Shown here one piece after another: positions 13,601 through 25,600 of a stretch of 64,000 bases of DNA. This DNA is from Taudactylus pleione (taxonomy: Eukaryota > Chordata > Amphibia > Anura > Myobatrachidae): contig JAUIMM010002346.1 in the NCBI GenBank assembly GCA_031769625.1, forward strand, positions 59,622 through 123,621, read 5' to 3'. How positions within the stretch are numbered: position 1 is the first letter of the stretch; every line of letters begins with the position of its first letter. Under the pieces are notes generated by a model, which was given only the letters and a program-made list of their open reading frames with translations, had not been told where the DNA came from and did not search any database. A program made the translations under genes and the position numbers.

Positions 13601-16600
13601 AGAAGGAGTGTGGGCTAAGTAGCCAGTGCTGTCATCGTTTCTTTCCCCGTTTGGCTGGGGTAGGGTGGGCACCAGACCGGCTCCGAGATGTCCTCTGGCT
13701 GGCCTGTCCAGAGGCAGATGTTGTGGCCTCTGGACTAGGCACAGGGCTAGGCACATTTGGAGGAATGGCTGTTGTTGTGCCAGAGGTGGAGGATCCTGAT
13801 GTTCCGGCAGGAAGGGAGGTCGGCTCCACCATGTTCTGGCGAACGAGCTGCTCCAGGGCATTGGCGATTCGGATGTTGGCCCTGGTATTTTCAGCCAGGG
13901 CCTGACCAATGGTCACGTTGGCCGCAGCATTTTGCTCCAGGGCCTCAGCCACCCATAGCAGACTGGCGTCCATCCTCTGCAGAATCTCCATATGGGAATC
14001 CGATTTAAAATTGAGTTCTGTGAGGAGTGCCACTGCCTGCGAGGGGGATTGCCCAGGACTGGCTTCTGCAGGGTCCTCAGCCGGATGTACTGGTTCCTCT
14101 CCTGCAGAGCCAGCAGAAATTCTGCGGCCTAGGCTCCCCTCTGAAGCAGACTCATCCGCCTGTGTCTCTGTGAGAAAAAAGAGAAAAGAGGAACATTACA
14201 ATCTACATATTGTCACATTAACATTTCAGAGTTGGTTACATCACAACATTTACCTGGGACAACATGAGGAGCCGCAAAGTCTGGCATGTCCGTATCCATG
14301 TTGGACACGCCAAACACCTCCACATCCTGCACACACCCCTGTGCCAGCTCTTCCAAATCATTAAACTCCAATGACACAGGGGTGGGACCCCCACCTGTCC
14401 CCCTTGCATGCCTAGCCCTGTCAGCCATTTTTTGCTTTAGGCGATATTTGAAGTCTTGCCATCTGTGGGTGAAAAAGTAGGCATTATTCCTGCATTATTT
14501 GACCCTGTTTTTTTTGGGTGGTCAAGTTTTTACTTACCGCCGTTTGACATCCCGGGCTAGACGGACATAATCACCCACCCTATTGACAGCACTGGCTATC
14601 TCCTCCCACATTCTCCACTTCTGGCTTGCACCCATATTCCTGTCTGCCTGTGGCAGGATGTCCACACACTTCTGAACCAAAACCTCCATCTCCTTTCTTG
14701 TGAATTGTGGCTGCCTTTTCTTTTTCCCAGCTTTGCCCGGAATACTGGGCCCAGCAGCCTCTTCCATGTCATCCTCAACACCTATTTACAATAAAATTGT
14801 TAAATTTTAGCTGGCCAACTTTCACTATATTCTGGCTCTAAATAATCCTTGATTAGAAATGCCAGAAATACTTACCGGCCGCCTCTTGGCCATTGTTTGG
14901 CTGGTCTGTAGCCATTTTTCATGACAAAACAAGAAATACACCAGACCGTTTTTTTTTGGTCGTGACGTATTTATACATGCGTCCTTATTATTCGTCCGCA
15001 TCATTGATTGTGAGTTCCTATGATCCGTCCTTAATTTGAATGGGAAAAGAAACACTATTTATGGCTTTGGCCGACTCGAGTCTAGGTGGCGGGTGTTGTT
15101 TGTTGGAGGTTACGTTGGTCGGAGTGGATTGTTGGCGGGAGTTGTATTTGGCGGTGTTTGGTGATTTTGTTCTGTGCATTTTTTTTTGGGTTTAACTTTC
15201 CGTTCGCTTTTTTTGGTGTGGTCCTTTTAGTTGTGGTGTATTTTTTTGGCAAGTTTTTTACCGTCTTCCTTTTGTAAAATTTGGCTATCCTTTTTTGTTT
15301 TTTGGGTACCAAAAAATTTTTTTTTTCTCCTTTTGTAGGTTTCTTTTGGCTCTGCCCCAACGACCTTTTTGTTCTGTGACTTCTATATCCTGTATTGGTA
15401 AGTTTGGATTTTCACTTGTTTGTTAAATGTTCATGACTTTTTTTACGCATCTTTTGTGGAAATTACTGTTTTTTTCTGCGTTTTTGTGGATCATAAATGT
15501 GAGAACTAATTAGCGCATTTTTGTCGGCTTGATTTCTCTAGTTAAATTGCGAACTAATTAGCGCATTTTTGTCGGCTTGATTTCTCTAGTTAAATTGCGA
15601 ACTAATTAGCGCATTTTTGTCGGCTTGATTTCTCTAGTTAAATTGGGAGATATTTACCGTTCACAATCTTGGTTGTTATTTGGGGCCCAAATTGTGGAAG
15701 TCGGCGCAATGTCGGTTTGCTCTTTGTAGAAATGTGTGTTTATCCCCTTTTATGTTTTGTCTTTTACAAAATTAAGCTTCCAAAATGGGCAACACAAATT
15801 TTGTCCTTGTTCTGGTCTGTTGAATTTTAGATTTGGGAAATCATGACAATACCCCGGCATGTAAGCATCTTTGGATTGTATCGTAAAGATAAGTATTTTT
15901 CGGTCTTTTTTGGGGGAAACAAACCTTAACTTCAATTCTTGCCATTTCAGGTTGATCTTGGTCGGATTGTTGTGGCCATGCTCCCGGAAGCCGACCAACC
16001 TCAATCTCATCCCAGGCATAGGCATCGTAGGCGTGCAAGGCCCCAGATATATAGAACACGTGTCACCCTTTTTGGAATGCCCGATGATGAGGTGTTAAGG
16101 CGCTACCGTCTTCCGCCCCAAATCATCATAGACACTCTCTCATTAATAGAGAGTGATCTTGAGCGGCAAATTGACAGTCCTACAGCAATACCACCACTTA
16201 CGCAATTTATGGCGGTGTTACATTTCTGTGCCTCAGGATCCTATCAAACCACGGTGGGAATAGTTGCGGGAATATCCCAATCCTCCTTTTCAAGGATCCT
16301 GAGGGCAGTGATGGAGTCCCTTTTCAAGCACCTCCATCATTTTATTAAAATGCCTTTGGATATGGGTTCCCTTAGTGTGGCCAAGGCCAATTTTTACCAA
16401 ATAGCTGGCTTCCCACACATCATAGGGGTTGTGGATGGTACTCACATACCACTTCAGCCTCCAGCACGGCTGGAGGCCATTTTTAGGAACCGAAAACACT
16501 ATCACTCACTGAATGTAATGGAGGTATGTGATGCCTCCCTCCAGATCCTGTCCCTGAATGCAAAATTACCCGGGAGTGCACATGACTCATTCGTCATCCG

Positions 16601-19600
16601 GCAATCAGGGATATGGCAAAAATTAAACAACCTACAAGCTGGTGATGCGTGGCTTCTGGGTAAGTGGAGACCTTTAGTAGATACCAATGCAAAGCTTGAT
16701 ACACAGTGTTCCTGATGTTGTCACTTCTTTTTCACAGGAGACAGTGGCTACCCTTGCACGCCTTGGCTGCTCACTCCTTATTTGGCTCCCACACCAGGCC
16801 CACAAAGTGATTTTAATTCCGCACTTACAGCCACCAGGCAAGTGGTGGAGCGCTGTATCGGCCTTTTAAAAGGCCGATTCAGATGCCTCCACCGCTCTGG
16901 TGGCGAACTCATGTATTTGCCGGATATGGTTTCGAAAATTGTGGTCCTGTGTGGGATATTTCACAACATCGCCATAAGGAGTGGTGTCCCAATGCAGCCA
17001 GAGGATGCCTTGCCTGAGGATGGCCCCCCCGAGGTTGGTCGGAGGTCAGTATGTGGGGGGGCCATACGCGATGATGTGGTGGCCAGATTCTTTAGGTAAT
17101 TATTGGCACAAAATAAGTTATTTGACACAATGTCGAAAGTAATTTTTTTTACCATCAAATTAATGGTTTTTTTATTTCCCATCTTGTGTTTTATTTCATA
17201 ATCTTTTGGAATGAAACGATGACTACTTCCTGCTCCCAAAAAATGACTTCATGGGGCCACATTGGATATATATTCTGCACCCAATTTTGAAACGCAACAT
17301 TTGTGGAATCATGTTGGCATGCTCATTCGTCAACCAGTTCTTGATTTTTAGTTTATTTTTTATTATGGTGTTTGCTGGTTTTTACAGTTTGTTATCACTG
17401 TGTGTATTGTTTGTGACCCAACACTTTGTGTTTTTATTTTGTGGTGAATACATTTTTGGTTATTTGAATCAAAACAATTCTTTTCGACATTACAAGCAAG
17501 TGTAAGCAGGTTCACCCAAGGAAAAGTTGCTTAATGGCTAATCCTGTAATGTGTCAATTTGCTCATTATTTAACTATGCTTTGTGGGTAAAAACCAACAC
17601 CAAAAGGTATTATGTAGAATCAGTATGTTTTAGAATCTCGGCCTAAGCAGGTTTACCTAAAATTTTTTACATGTAAATAAAAAAAAAAAAAAAACATCTG
17701 GTAACTCTCAAAACCTATTGTTAGTGTTGGTGTTTCATGTGCCTGCTTTAAAAAAACATCATAACACAATCTTAGTGACATTAGTTTCAAATACTTGCTG
17801 CAAGAGTCTACTTATGTAAGTTTAATCAATCTAAGATTTTCAGACAAGGAATGAGACTGTATTCAAAATTGAACTTTTTATTGTAGAAAAATAATTCGGT
17901 GGAAAAGCAAAAAAATTAGGGCCGCAGGATCCCCGCCATCCTATCCAGGACCACCAGCAGGCCGATCACGTGCCCTGCATCAGTTGGACACACCCGGCTA
18001 GGTCCGACAAACGCCTCTGGTCCTCTGTGGGTTAGAAAATTGTGGTGCTTACTAAAATGAATCCATAATTTATGAATCTAAAAAAATACTCAAGCAAAAT
18101 AGACTTAGCAAAAAGTGACAATAGTGTTGCAAAAACCACATTAAAAAAAAAACCTTGAACAATAAAAAAATGTAAAAAAAAAAAACCTTAAAAAAATAGC
18201 AACCGTAAACCAGAGATACAAGTTTGACTGTTTTGACATGTGTGATATGTGTATGGGGAAATCAGCTGTGAAATGTAAATACAAACAGATATATAACCAA
18301 ACTTTAAAAATATTAAAAAAAGGAAAAGGCACAGACAAAGGATTACATCAACACATTTTCCTTACCAAAAAAGGATAAAAGGGAAATATACCATTGTGAA
18401 TGACGGCTGGCCCCGAAACCACTCCATCGTCCTCCTCGGAGGTGGTCACATTTCCCAAGGAGGTGGGAGGGGTTATAACTGACTCGGGAGATGGGGTGGT
18501 CAAGATCGGGGTGGGTTGAGGGGAGGGGGAATTGGGATGGAGGGGAAATTGCCAAGAGGGATGGGCGACAGGGTCTGGGCAGGCTGGGGTGGAGGGGGAA
18601 TTTTGGGGAGAGGAGGTTTGGCTGGGGGTTGGGGAGAGGGGACGAGAGCGACGTCTTTGCCGGCGATGACGCCGTAGTCTTCGCTCGGCCCCTAAATGAT
18701 GGGAAACAAATTGAGGTTAGTTTAGAACATCACCTTGCTAAACGCAAATTGTTTAACCGAAAAAAAGGAAAACATGCACACGCATATATGAGTGAAAACA
18801 AGAAACAGGCCAAACAAGAAAACAGGCACACGCATATATGAGTGAAAACAAGAAACAGGCCAAACAAGAAAACAGGCACACGCAGATATAAGTGAAAACA
18901 AGAAACAGGCCAAACAAGAAAACATGCACACGCAGATATGAGTGCAAATAATAAACAGGCCAAACAAGAAAACATGCACACGCAGATATGAGTGAAAACA
19001 AGAAACAGGCCAAACAAGAAAACATGCACACGCAGATGAGTGAAAACAAGAAACAGGCCAAACAAGAAAACATGCACACGCAGATGAGTGAAAACAAGAA
19101 ACAGGCCAAACAAGAAAACATGCACACGCAGATAGGGCCACAAAGATAAACAGGAAAACCAAAAAAAACATAACTTACTTTCCGCTATACGCATGCGAAA
19201 ACATGCCAGCAAGCGGGGCGTCCGCCGTTGAAGGTCGGACCACCTGCGCTCCAGCTGGCCGATCTGTCGGCGTGAGCCAAAGGAATGCAGGCGGCCGCGA
19301 ATCTCCGCATAGGCGGCACGCTTCTCCCGATTGCTGATGGGGGGAGGCTGGCTGGTGATACGCCGGTCCATCACCTCTGTAAGAACAATAAGCTCCCGCT
19401 TGGTGAACGCAGAGGCTCTCATGATGGCAATGGTGTATTTTTAAGAAAACAGTTTTAATAAAGACCAGAAAATAATTTTGATTGGCTAAAGTAGTTGGGA
19501 AATTAACAGGAACCATTCTATTGGTTAGTGTATGAGTCATGTGTTCGACAGGCCAAAAAATCTATTGTGACTTATGATAGGCTTGATGCAGTGACATGCG

Positions 19601-22600
19601 TTAGCTAAGTTAAATAAAGAAATGAACCCAGTAAAATATGCGTTTGTAAAAACACGGAAAACAAATGGATCATTGGCTCAAACATGTATTTTGGCAAAAG
19701 AAAACCATTGTTTAAACCGTACGTATTCTGCGGGTAAACACAAACACGGACAAGAGTAAAGTTTATTGAAAAACAAAAATAAATTAAAAAAACACATGTG
19801 AAGAGCAATTAAGCTAATTGATATATTGATTGGCATGATACGATTGAAGGAGGTAGGCAGAATGAACGAGCAGGTAATCGGAATCTGACAGGCCCACTTC
19901 CGGTTTGTACTTGTGCGAGCGTTCCCTGCAAGCCACATTGGGGATGTACGCTCGCTATTTGGCTCGCTCGTTAGCTAGAGGAGGGGTTGGGAGACTTTGG
20001 GGAGGAAGTTTTGCTGCGTTCAAAATTACGTGAGAGTGCTTAAATTAACATATTTCGGCACATACGCCGAACGTACGAACGGCCACTTGCGTCCGGGTCT
20101 GAATCAGGGCCTGTGTTTTTATGACCCCAGGCCTCATTTGGCCCATGTTACCTGTTTTTACTAAGTGTGTATAATCGTATAGCAGGTAAGAGCAAAGGCT
20201 TACCCTGTATTTAATACTAAAGCTCCTCTTTGCTGGTGGCAGTTGTTTGGTTTATTTAACCACACGTGATCAGGTAACCAGTATAAGTCACGGGCGGCCA
20301 TTCTCAGATTGGTGTATCTGGAGGGATCGGCCGGTGGTCCATGACAGGGGGTATTCAATTGGGAGCAAGGTTTTCTCTATAAAAAATCATGCAGACCTTG
20401 CGCCCAATTTTGGAATACCTCGGGTGTGCACGTTCCTGATACCCATGGTATTCAATTTAAAAAAAGATACATGTGGGGTTTTTAGAAAACCCTGAAGTGC
20501 GAGGGAAAAAAAATGACTCACCTTTCTGGTAATCTCTTGGCTCCCGGTCATCTCCCCTCCATCTTTGCACTGGGGAGGGGGCTGGTGGGAGTCGAGGCGA
20601 CTGCTGGGAGAGGAGGTAGCTGCTGAGAGATGTAGTTCTGAATTACATTCTAAGCTCATACCGGCTGCAAGCCAATGGGAGTTCGCAGACCTGCAGCCGC
20701 TGCTGATTGGCTGGCGGTCCACAAGCTCCCATTGGCTCATGACCAGCACCAGATTAGAATAAAGGCAGTGACGTAATTTTCAAGGACTGCTGCAACTCGG
20801 GCACTGTGATGCATACAAGAGGCTGCTGGTGGCTCACAGAGGCACAAGGTGAGGGAGTGAAGGGGGGGTAATGTGTAAGGGGCACTACTACTGTAAGAAT
20901 TAGGGGTCTATTTACTAAGCAGTGTTAGGAGACAGAGTGATAAGAAAGTGATAAGGTGCCAGCCAATCAGCTCCCAACTGTCATTTTTCAAACACAGCCT
21001 GTGAGATGACAGTTACGAGCTGATTGGCTGTCTCCTAACACTGCATTTGTAAATAGACCCCATAATGTGTATAATGAGTACTACTGTGTGGCATAATGTG
21101 TATAATGAGTACTACTCTGTGGCATAATGTGTATAATGAGTACTACTCTGTGGCATGTGTATAATGAGTACTAGTGTGTGGCATAATGTGTACAATGAGT
21201 ACTACTCTGTGGCATAATATGTATAATGAGTACTACTGTGTGGCATAATGTGTATAATGAGTACTACTCTGTGGCATAATGTGTATAATGAGTACTACTC
21301 TGTGGCATAATGTGTATAATGAGTACTACTCTGTGGCATGTGTATAATGAGTACTACTCTATGGCATAATGTGTACAATGAGTACTACTGTGTGGCATAA
21401 TGTATATAATGAGTACTACTGTGTGGCATAATGTGTATAATGAGTACTACTCTGTGGCATAATGTGTATAATGAGTACTACTGTATGGCATAATGTATAT
21501 AATGAGTACTACTGTGTGGCATAATGTGTGTAATGAGTACTACTCTGTGGCATAATGTGTATAATGAGTACTACTCTGTGGCATAATGTATATAATGAGT
21601 ACTACTGTGTGGCATAATGTGTATAATGAGTACTACTGTGTGGCATAATGTATATAATGAGTACTACTGTGTGGCATAATGTGTATAATGAGTACTACTC
21701 TGTGGCATAATGTGTATAATGAGTACTACTGTATGGCATAATGTATATAATGAGTACTACTGTGTGGCATAATGTGTGTAATGAGTACTACTCTGTGGCA
21801 TAATGTGTATAATGAGTACTACTGTGTGGCATAATGTGTATAATGAGTACTACTGTGTGGCATAATGTGTATAATGAGTACTACTCTGTGGCATAATGTG
21901 TATAATGAGTACTACTGTGTGGCATAATGTGTATAATGAGTACTACTGTGTGGCATAATGTGTATAATGAGTACTACTCTGTGGCATAATGTGTATAATG
22001 AGTACTACTCTGTGGCATAATGTGTATAATGAGTACTACTCTATGGCATAATGTGTATAATGGGTACTACTCTCTGGCATAATGTGTATAATGAGTACTA
22101 CTCTGTGGCATAATGTGTATAATGGGTACTACTGTGTGGCATAATGTGTATAATGAGTACTACTCTGTGGCATAATGTGTACAATGAGTACTATTGTGTG
22201 GCATAGTGTGTGTAATGAGTACTACTCTCTGGCATAATGTGTATAATGAGTACTACTCTGTGGCATAATGTGTACAATGAGTACTATTGTATGGCATAGT
22301 GTGTATAATGGGTACTACTCTCTGGCATAATGTGTATAATGAGTACTACTCTGTGGCATAATGTGTATAATGGGTACTACTGTGTGGCATAATGAGTACT
22401 ACTCTCTGGCATAATGTGTATAATGAGTACTACTCTGTGGCATAATGTGTACAATGAGTACTACTGTGTGGCATAGTGTGTATAATGAGTACTACTGTGT
22501 GGCATAATGTGTACAATGAGTACTACACTGTGGCATAATGTGTACAATGAGTACTACTCTGTGGCATAACGTGTATAATGAGTACTACTGTGTGGCATAA

Positions 22601-25600
22601 CGTGTATAATGAGTACTACTGTGTGGCATAATGTGTATAATGAGTACTACTGTGCGGCATAATTTGTATAATGAGTACTACTGTGCGGCATAATGTGTAT
22701 AATGAGTACTACTGTGTGGTATAATGTGTATAATGAGTACTACTCTGTGGCATAATGTGTATAATGAGTACTACTGTGTGGCATAATGTGTAGAATGAGT
22801 ACTACTCTGTGGCATAATGTGTAGAATGAGTACTACTGTGTGGCATAATGTGTATAATGAGTACTACTGTGTGGCATAATGTGTACAATGAGTACTATTG
22901 TATGGCATAGTGTGTATAATGGGTACTACTCTCTGGCATAATGTGTATAATGAGTACTACTCTGTGGCATAATGTGTATAATGGGTACTACTGTGTGGCA
23001 TAATGAGTACTACTCTCTGGCATAATGTGTATAATGAGTACTACTCTGTGGCATAATGTGTACAATGAGTACTACTGTGTGGCATAGTGTGTATAATGAG
23101 TACTAGTGTGTGGCATAGTGTGTATAATGAGTACTACTGTGTGGCATAATGTGTACAATGAGTACTACTCTGTGGCATAATGTGTACAATGAGTACTACT
23201 CTGTGGCATAATGTGTACAATGAGTACTACTGTGTGGCATAACGTGTATAATGAGTACTACTGTGTGGCATAACGTGTATAATGAGTACTACTGTGTGGC
23301 ATAATGTGTATAATGAGTACTACTGTGTGGCATAATGTGTACAATGAGTACTACTCTGTGGCATAATGTGTACAATGAGTACTACTCTGTGGCATAACGT
23401 GTATAATGAGTACTACTGTGTGGCATAACGTGTATAATGAGTACTACTGTGTGGCATAATGTGTATAATGAGTACTACTGTGTGGCATAATTTGTATAAT
23501 GAGTACTACTGTGCGGCATAATGTGTATAATGAGTACTACTGTGTGGTATAATGTGTATAATGAGTACTACTCTGTGGCATAATGTGTATAATGAGTACT
23601 ACTGTGTGGCATAATGTGTAGAATGAGTACTACTCTGTGGCATAATGTGTAGAATGAGTACTACTGTGTGGCATAATGTGTATAATGAGTACTACTGTGT
23701 GGCATAATGTGTACAATGAGTACTATTGTATGGCATAGTGTGTATAATGGGTACTACTCTCTGGCATAATGTGTATAATGAGTACTACTGTGTGGCATAA
23801 TGTGTACAATGAGTACTACTGTGTGGCATAATGTGTACAATGAGTACTACTGTGTGGCATAATGTGTACAATGAGTACTACTCTGTGGCATAATGTGTAT
23901 AATGAGTACTACTGTGCGGCATAATGTGTATAATGAGTACTACTGTGTGGTATAATATGAAAGGGAGGCACTGTGTGGCATATTGTGATATGGAAGCACT
24001 GTGTGGCATAATATGAAAGGGAGGCACTGTGTGGCATAATGTGATATGGAAGCACTGTGTGGCATAATATGAAAGGGAGGCACTGTGTGGCATATTGTGA
24101 TATGGAAGCCCTGTGTGGTATAATGTGAAAGGGAGGCACTGTGTGGCATAATGTGATTTGGAGGCACTGTGTGGCATAATATGAAAGGGAGGCACTGTGT
24201 GGCATATTGTGATATGGAAGCACTGTGTGGCATAATATGAAAGGGAGGCACTGTGTGGCATAATGTGATATGGAAGCACTGTGTGGCATAATATGAAAGG
24301 GAGGCACTGTGTGGCATATTGTGATATGGAAGCCCTGTGTGGCATAATATGAAAGGGAGGCACTGTGTGGCATAAGGTGATATGGAAGTACTGTGTGGCA
24401 TAATATGAAAGGGAGGCACTGTGTGGTATAATGTGAACTAAAGCACTACTGTGTGGTATAAGATGAACTGGGGGTATATGTAAAAAGCCTTGGAGAGAAA
24501 TAAAGTGGAGAGAGGACCAATCAGAGAGAAGGGCGTGAAATTACACGATGATGTGCCCCAAATCCTGATAGCCCATGGTACTATGCAGTCCGTAGGTGTA
24601 ACAGCAGGACACTGGCCAAAGAGCAGGACTGTCCATTGAAATTTGGATGGTTGGGAGCTATGCCCACACCGCACACCCTGCACCAATATCACTTACTTCA
24701 TGAAGCCGTTTGCACTGTTATTCCTTTGAATAACGATGGCCAAGCCATCGTTATGGGTCTCGCACCAAAGGGGGCGTGCTGTCAATGGTGATTGACAGCA
24801 CGCCCCCTTTGGTGGGCGTGCCGGGGGCGTGGCTGCCCAGACGGAGGCGTTCCCATGGGAACGCCTACCGTCTGGGGCCGGCCCCACTGACATCACTAGT
24901 GATGTCAGTGGGAGTGCTTTTGGCTCTGATAGAGCCAAAAGCACTCCAGGGCTTGTGGCAGCGAGACCCTACCGCAAGGGTCTCATTGCAAGCCCGATGG
25001 TCTTGACCATCGCAACCATCATTTTGGCCGCTCGCTATAGCTGTGGGTGGTCACCCACAGCTATGCGAGCGACCAGGAGGCCGCTCCAAAAAGGAGGAGG
25101 GATGGCCCTGATTCAGAGCGAGCGCTCTGTCAGAGCGTCCGGCTCTGAATCAGGGCCTCAATCCAAAGCCAGCTCCTCCGGTTGATGAACAGTAGTCAGC
25201 TATACAATTATGGGTGACGGTGATCTCCACCCTGGTGGGTGAATGATTATCATCGGCCATAGGTCCTCAGTCACCGCGTTTCATCACTTGTGCTTCTGCA
25301 CAGGGGAGGTGGAATGTATATCTTGTTCAGCGCGATTGTATTCGTCACCTTCTGCTCCGCCTCTGCTGGATCTAGAATGAAACCACCTAAACAATACTTT
25401 TCCTAAACCAATGGTATGCCACCCTTCTACACAACCACTAGATGGCACCCTTTTACACAACCACTAGATTAGGCCTTCCTCCTCTATGTCACCATATGGT
25501 ACCATAATCTGTATAGTGCTTTATGTAATATGTAATATGTAAATAGGTAATCACGCATGGGTTCTGAATGAGTTCTTCAACATTAAGGAGCCTTGTTATT

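Larger units (their letters stand above)
12571..20111. mobile_element. PIF/Harbinger DNA transposon with three genes
   Basis: 7.5-kb element with imperfect terminal inverted repeats: left GGCCCTCATTCAGAGCCGCT, right (inverted) GGCCCTGATTCAGACCCGGA. The three bases TGT flank both ends (12568-12570 and 20112-20114), as expected for a 3-bp target duplication. Inside are a DDE transposase (plus), and two Myb/SANT-like genes (minus), one on each side of it. All three genes can be read with consensus or near-consensus introns and no internal stops, so the element may be recent and autonomous. It is inserted into the 3' LTR of the retrotransposon. Confidence 0.88.
8224..20345 (+). mobile_element. 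LTR retrotransposon, split by a nested Harbinger transposon
   Basis: Two direct repeats flank an internal region. The 5' copy (at least 8511-9101) matches a 3' copy found in two pieces, 12133-12567 and about 20165-20345. Both copies end GGTCCATGACA. The two 3' pieces are separated by the Harbinger element at 12571-20111, so the retroelement is older. The 5' LTR may begin at TG 8224 and the 3' LTR may have lost about 280 bp; alternatively the LTR begins at TGT 8511. A possible tRNA-primer site starts TGG at 9103. I found no clear target-site duplication and no reverse transcriptase, protease or integrase motif, so it looks non-autonomous or gutted. Group (gypsy-like or other) is not resolved. 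Confidence 0.75.

Noticed and set aside
18722..19171. Hydrophobic Cys/Phe-rich minus-strand frames
   Set aside because: Shadows of the 46-50-bp minisatellite in a Harbinger intron; the real exons are on either side.
24829..25185. 118-residue frame
   Set aside because: It spans the multi-hairpin element; palindromic sequence gives similar frames on both strands.
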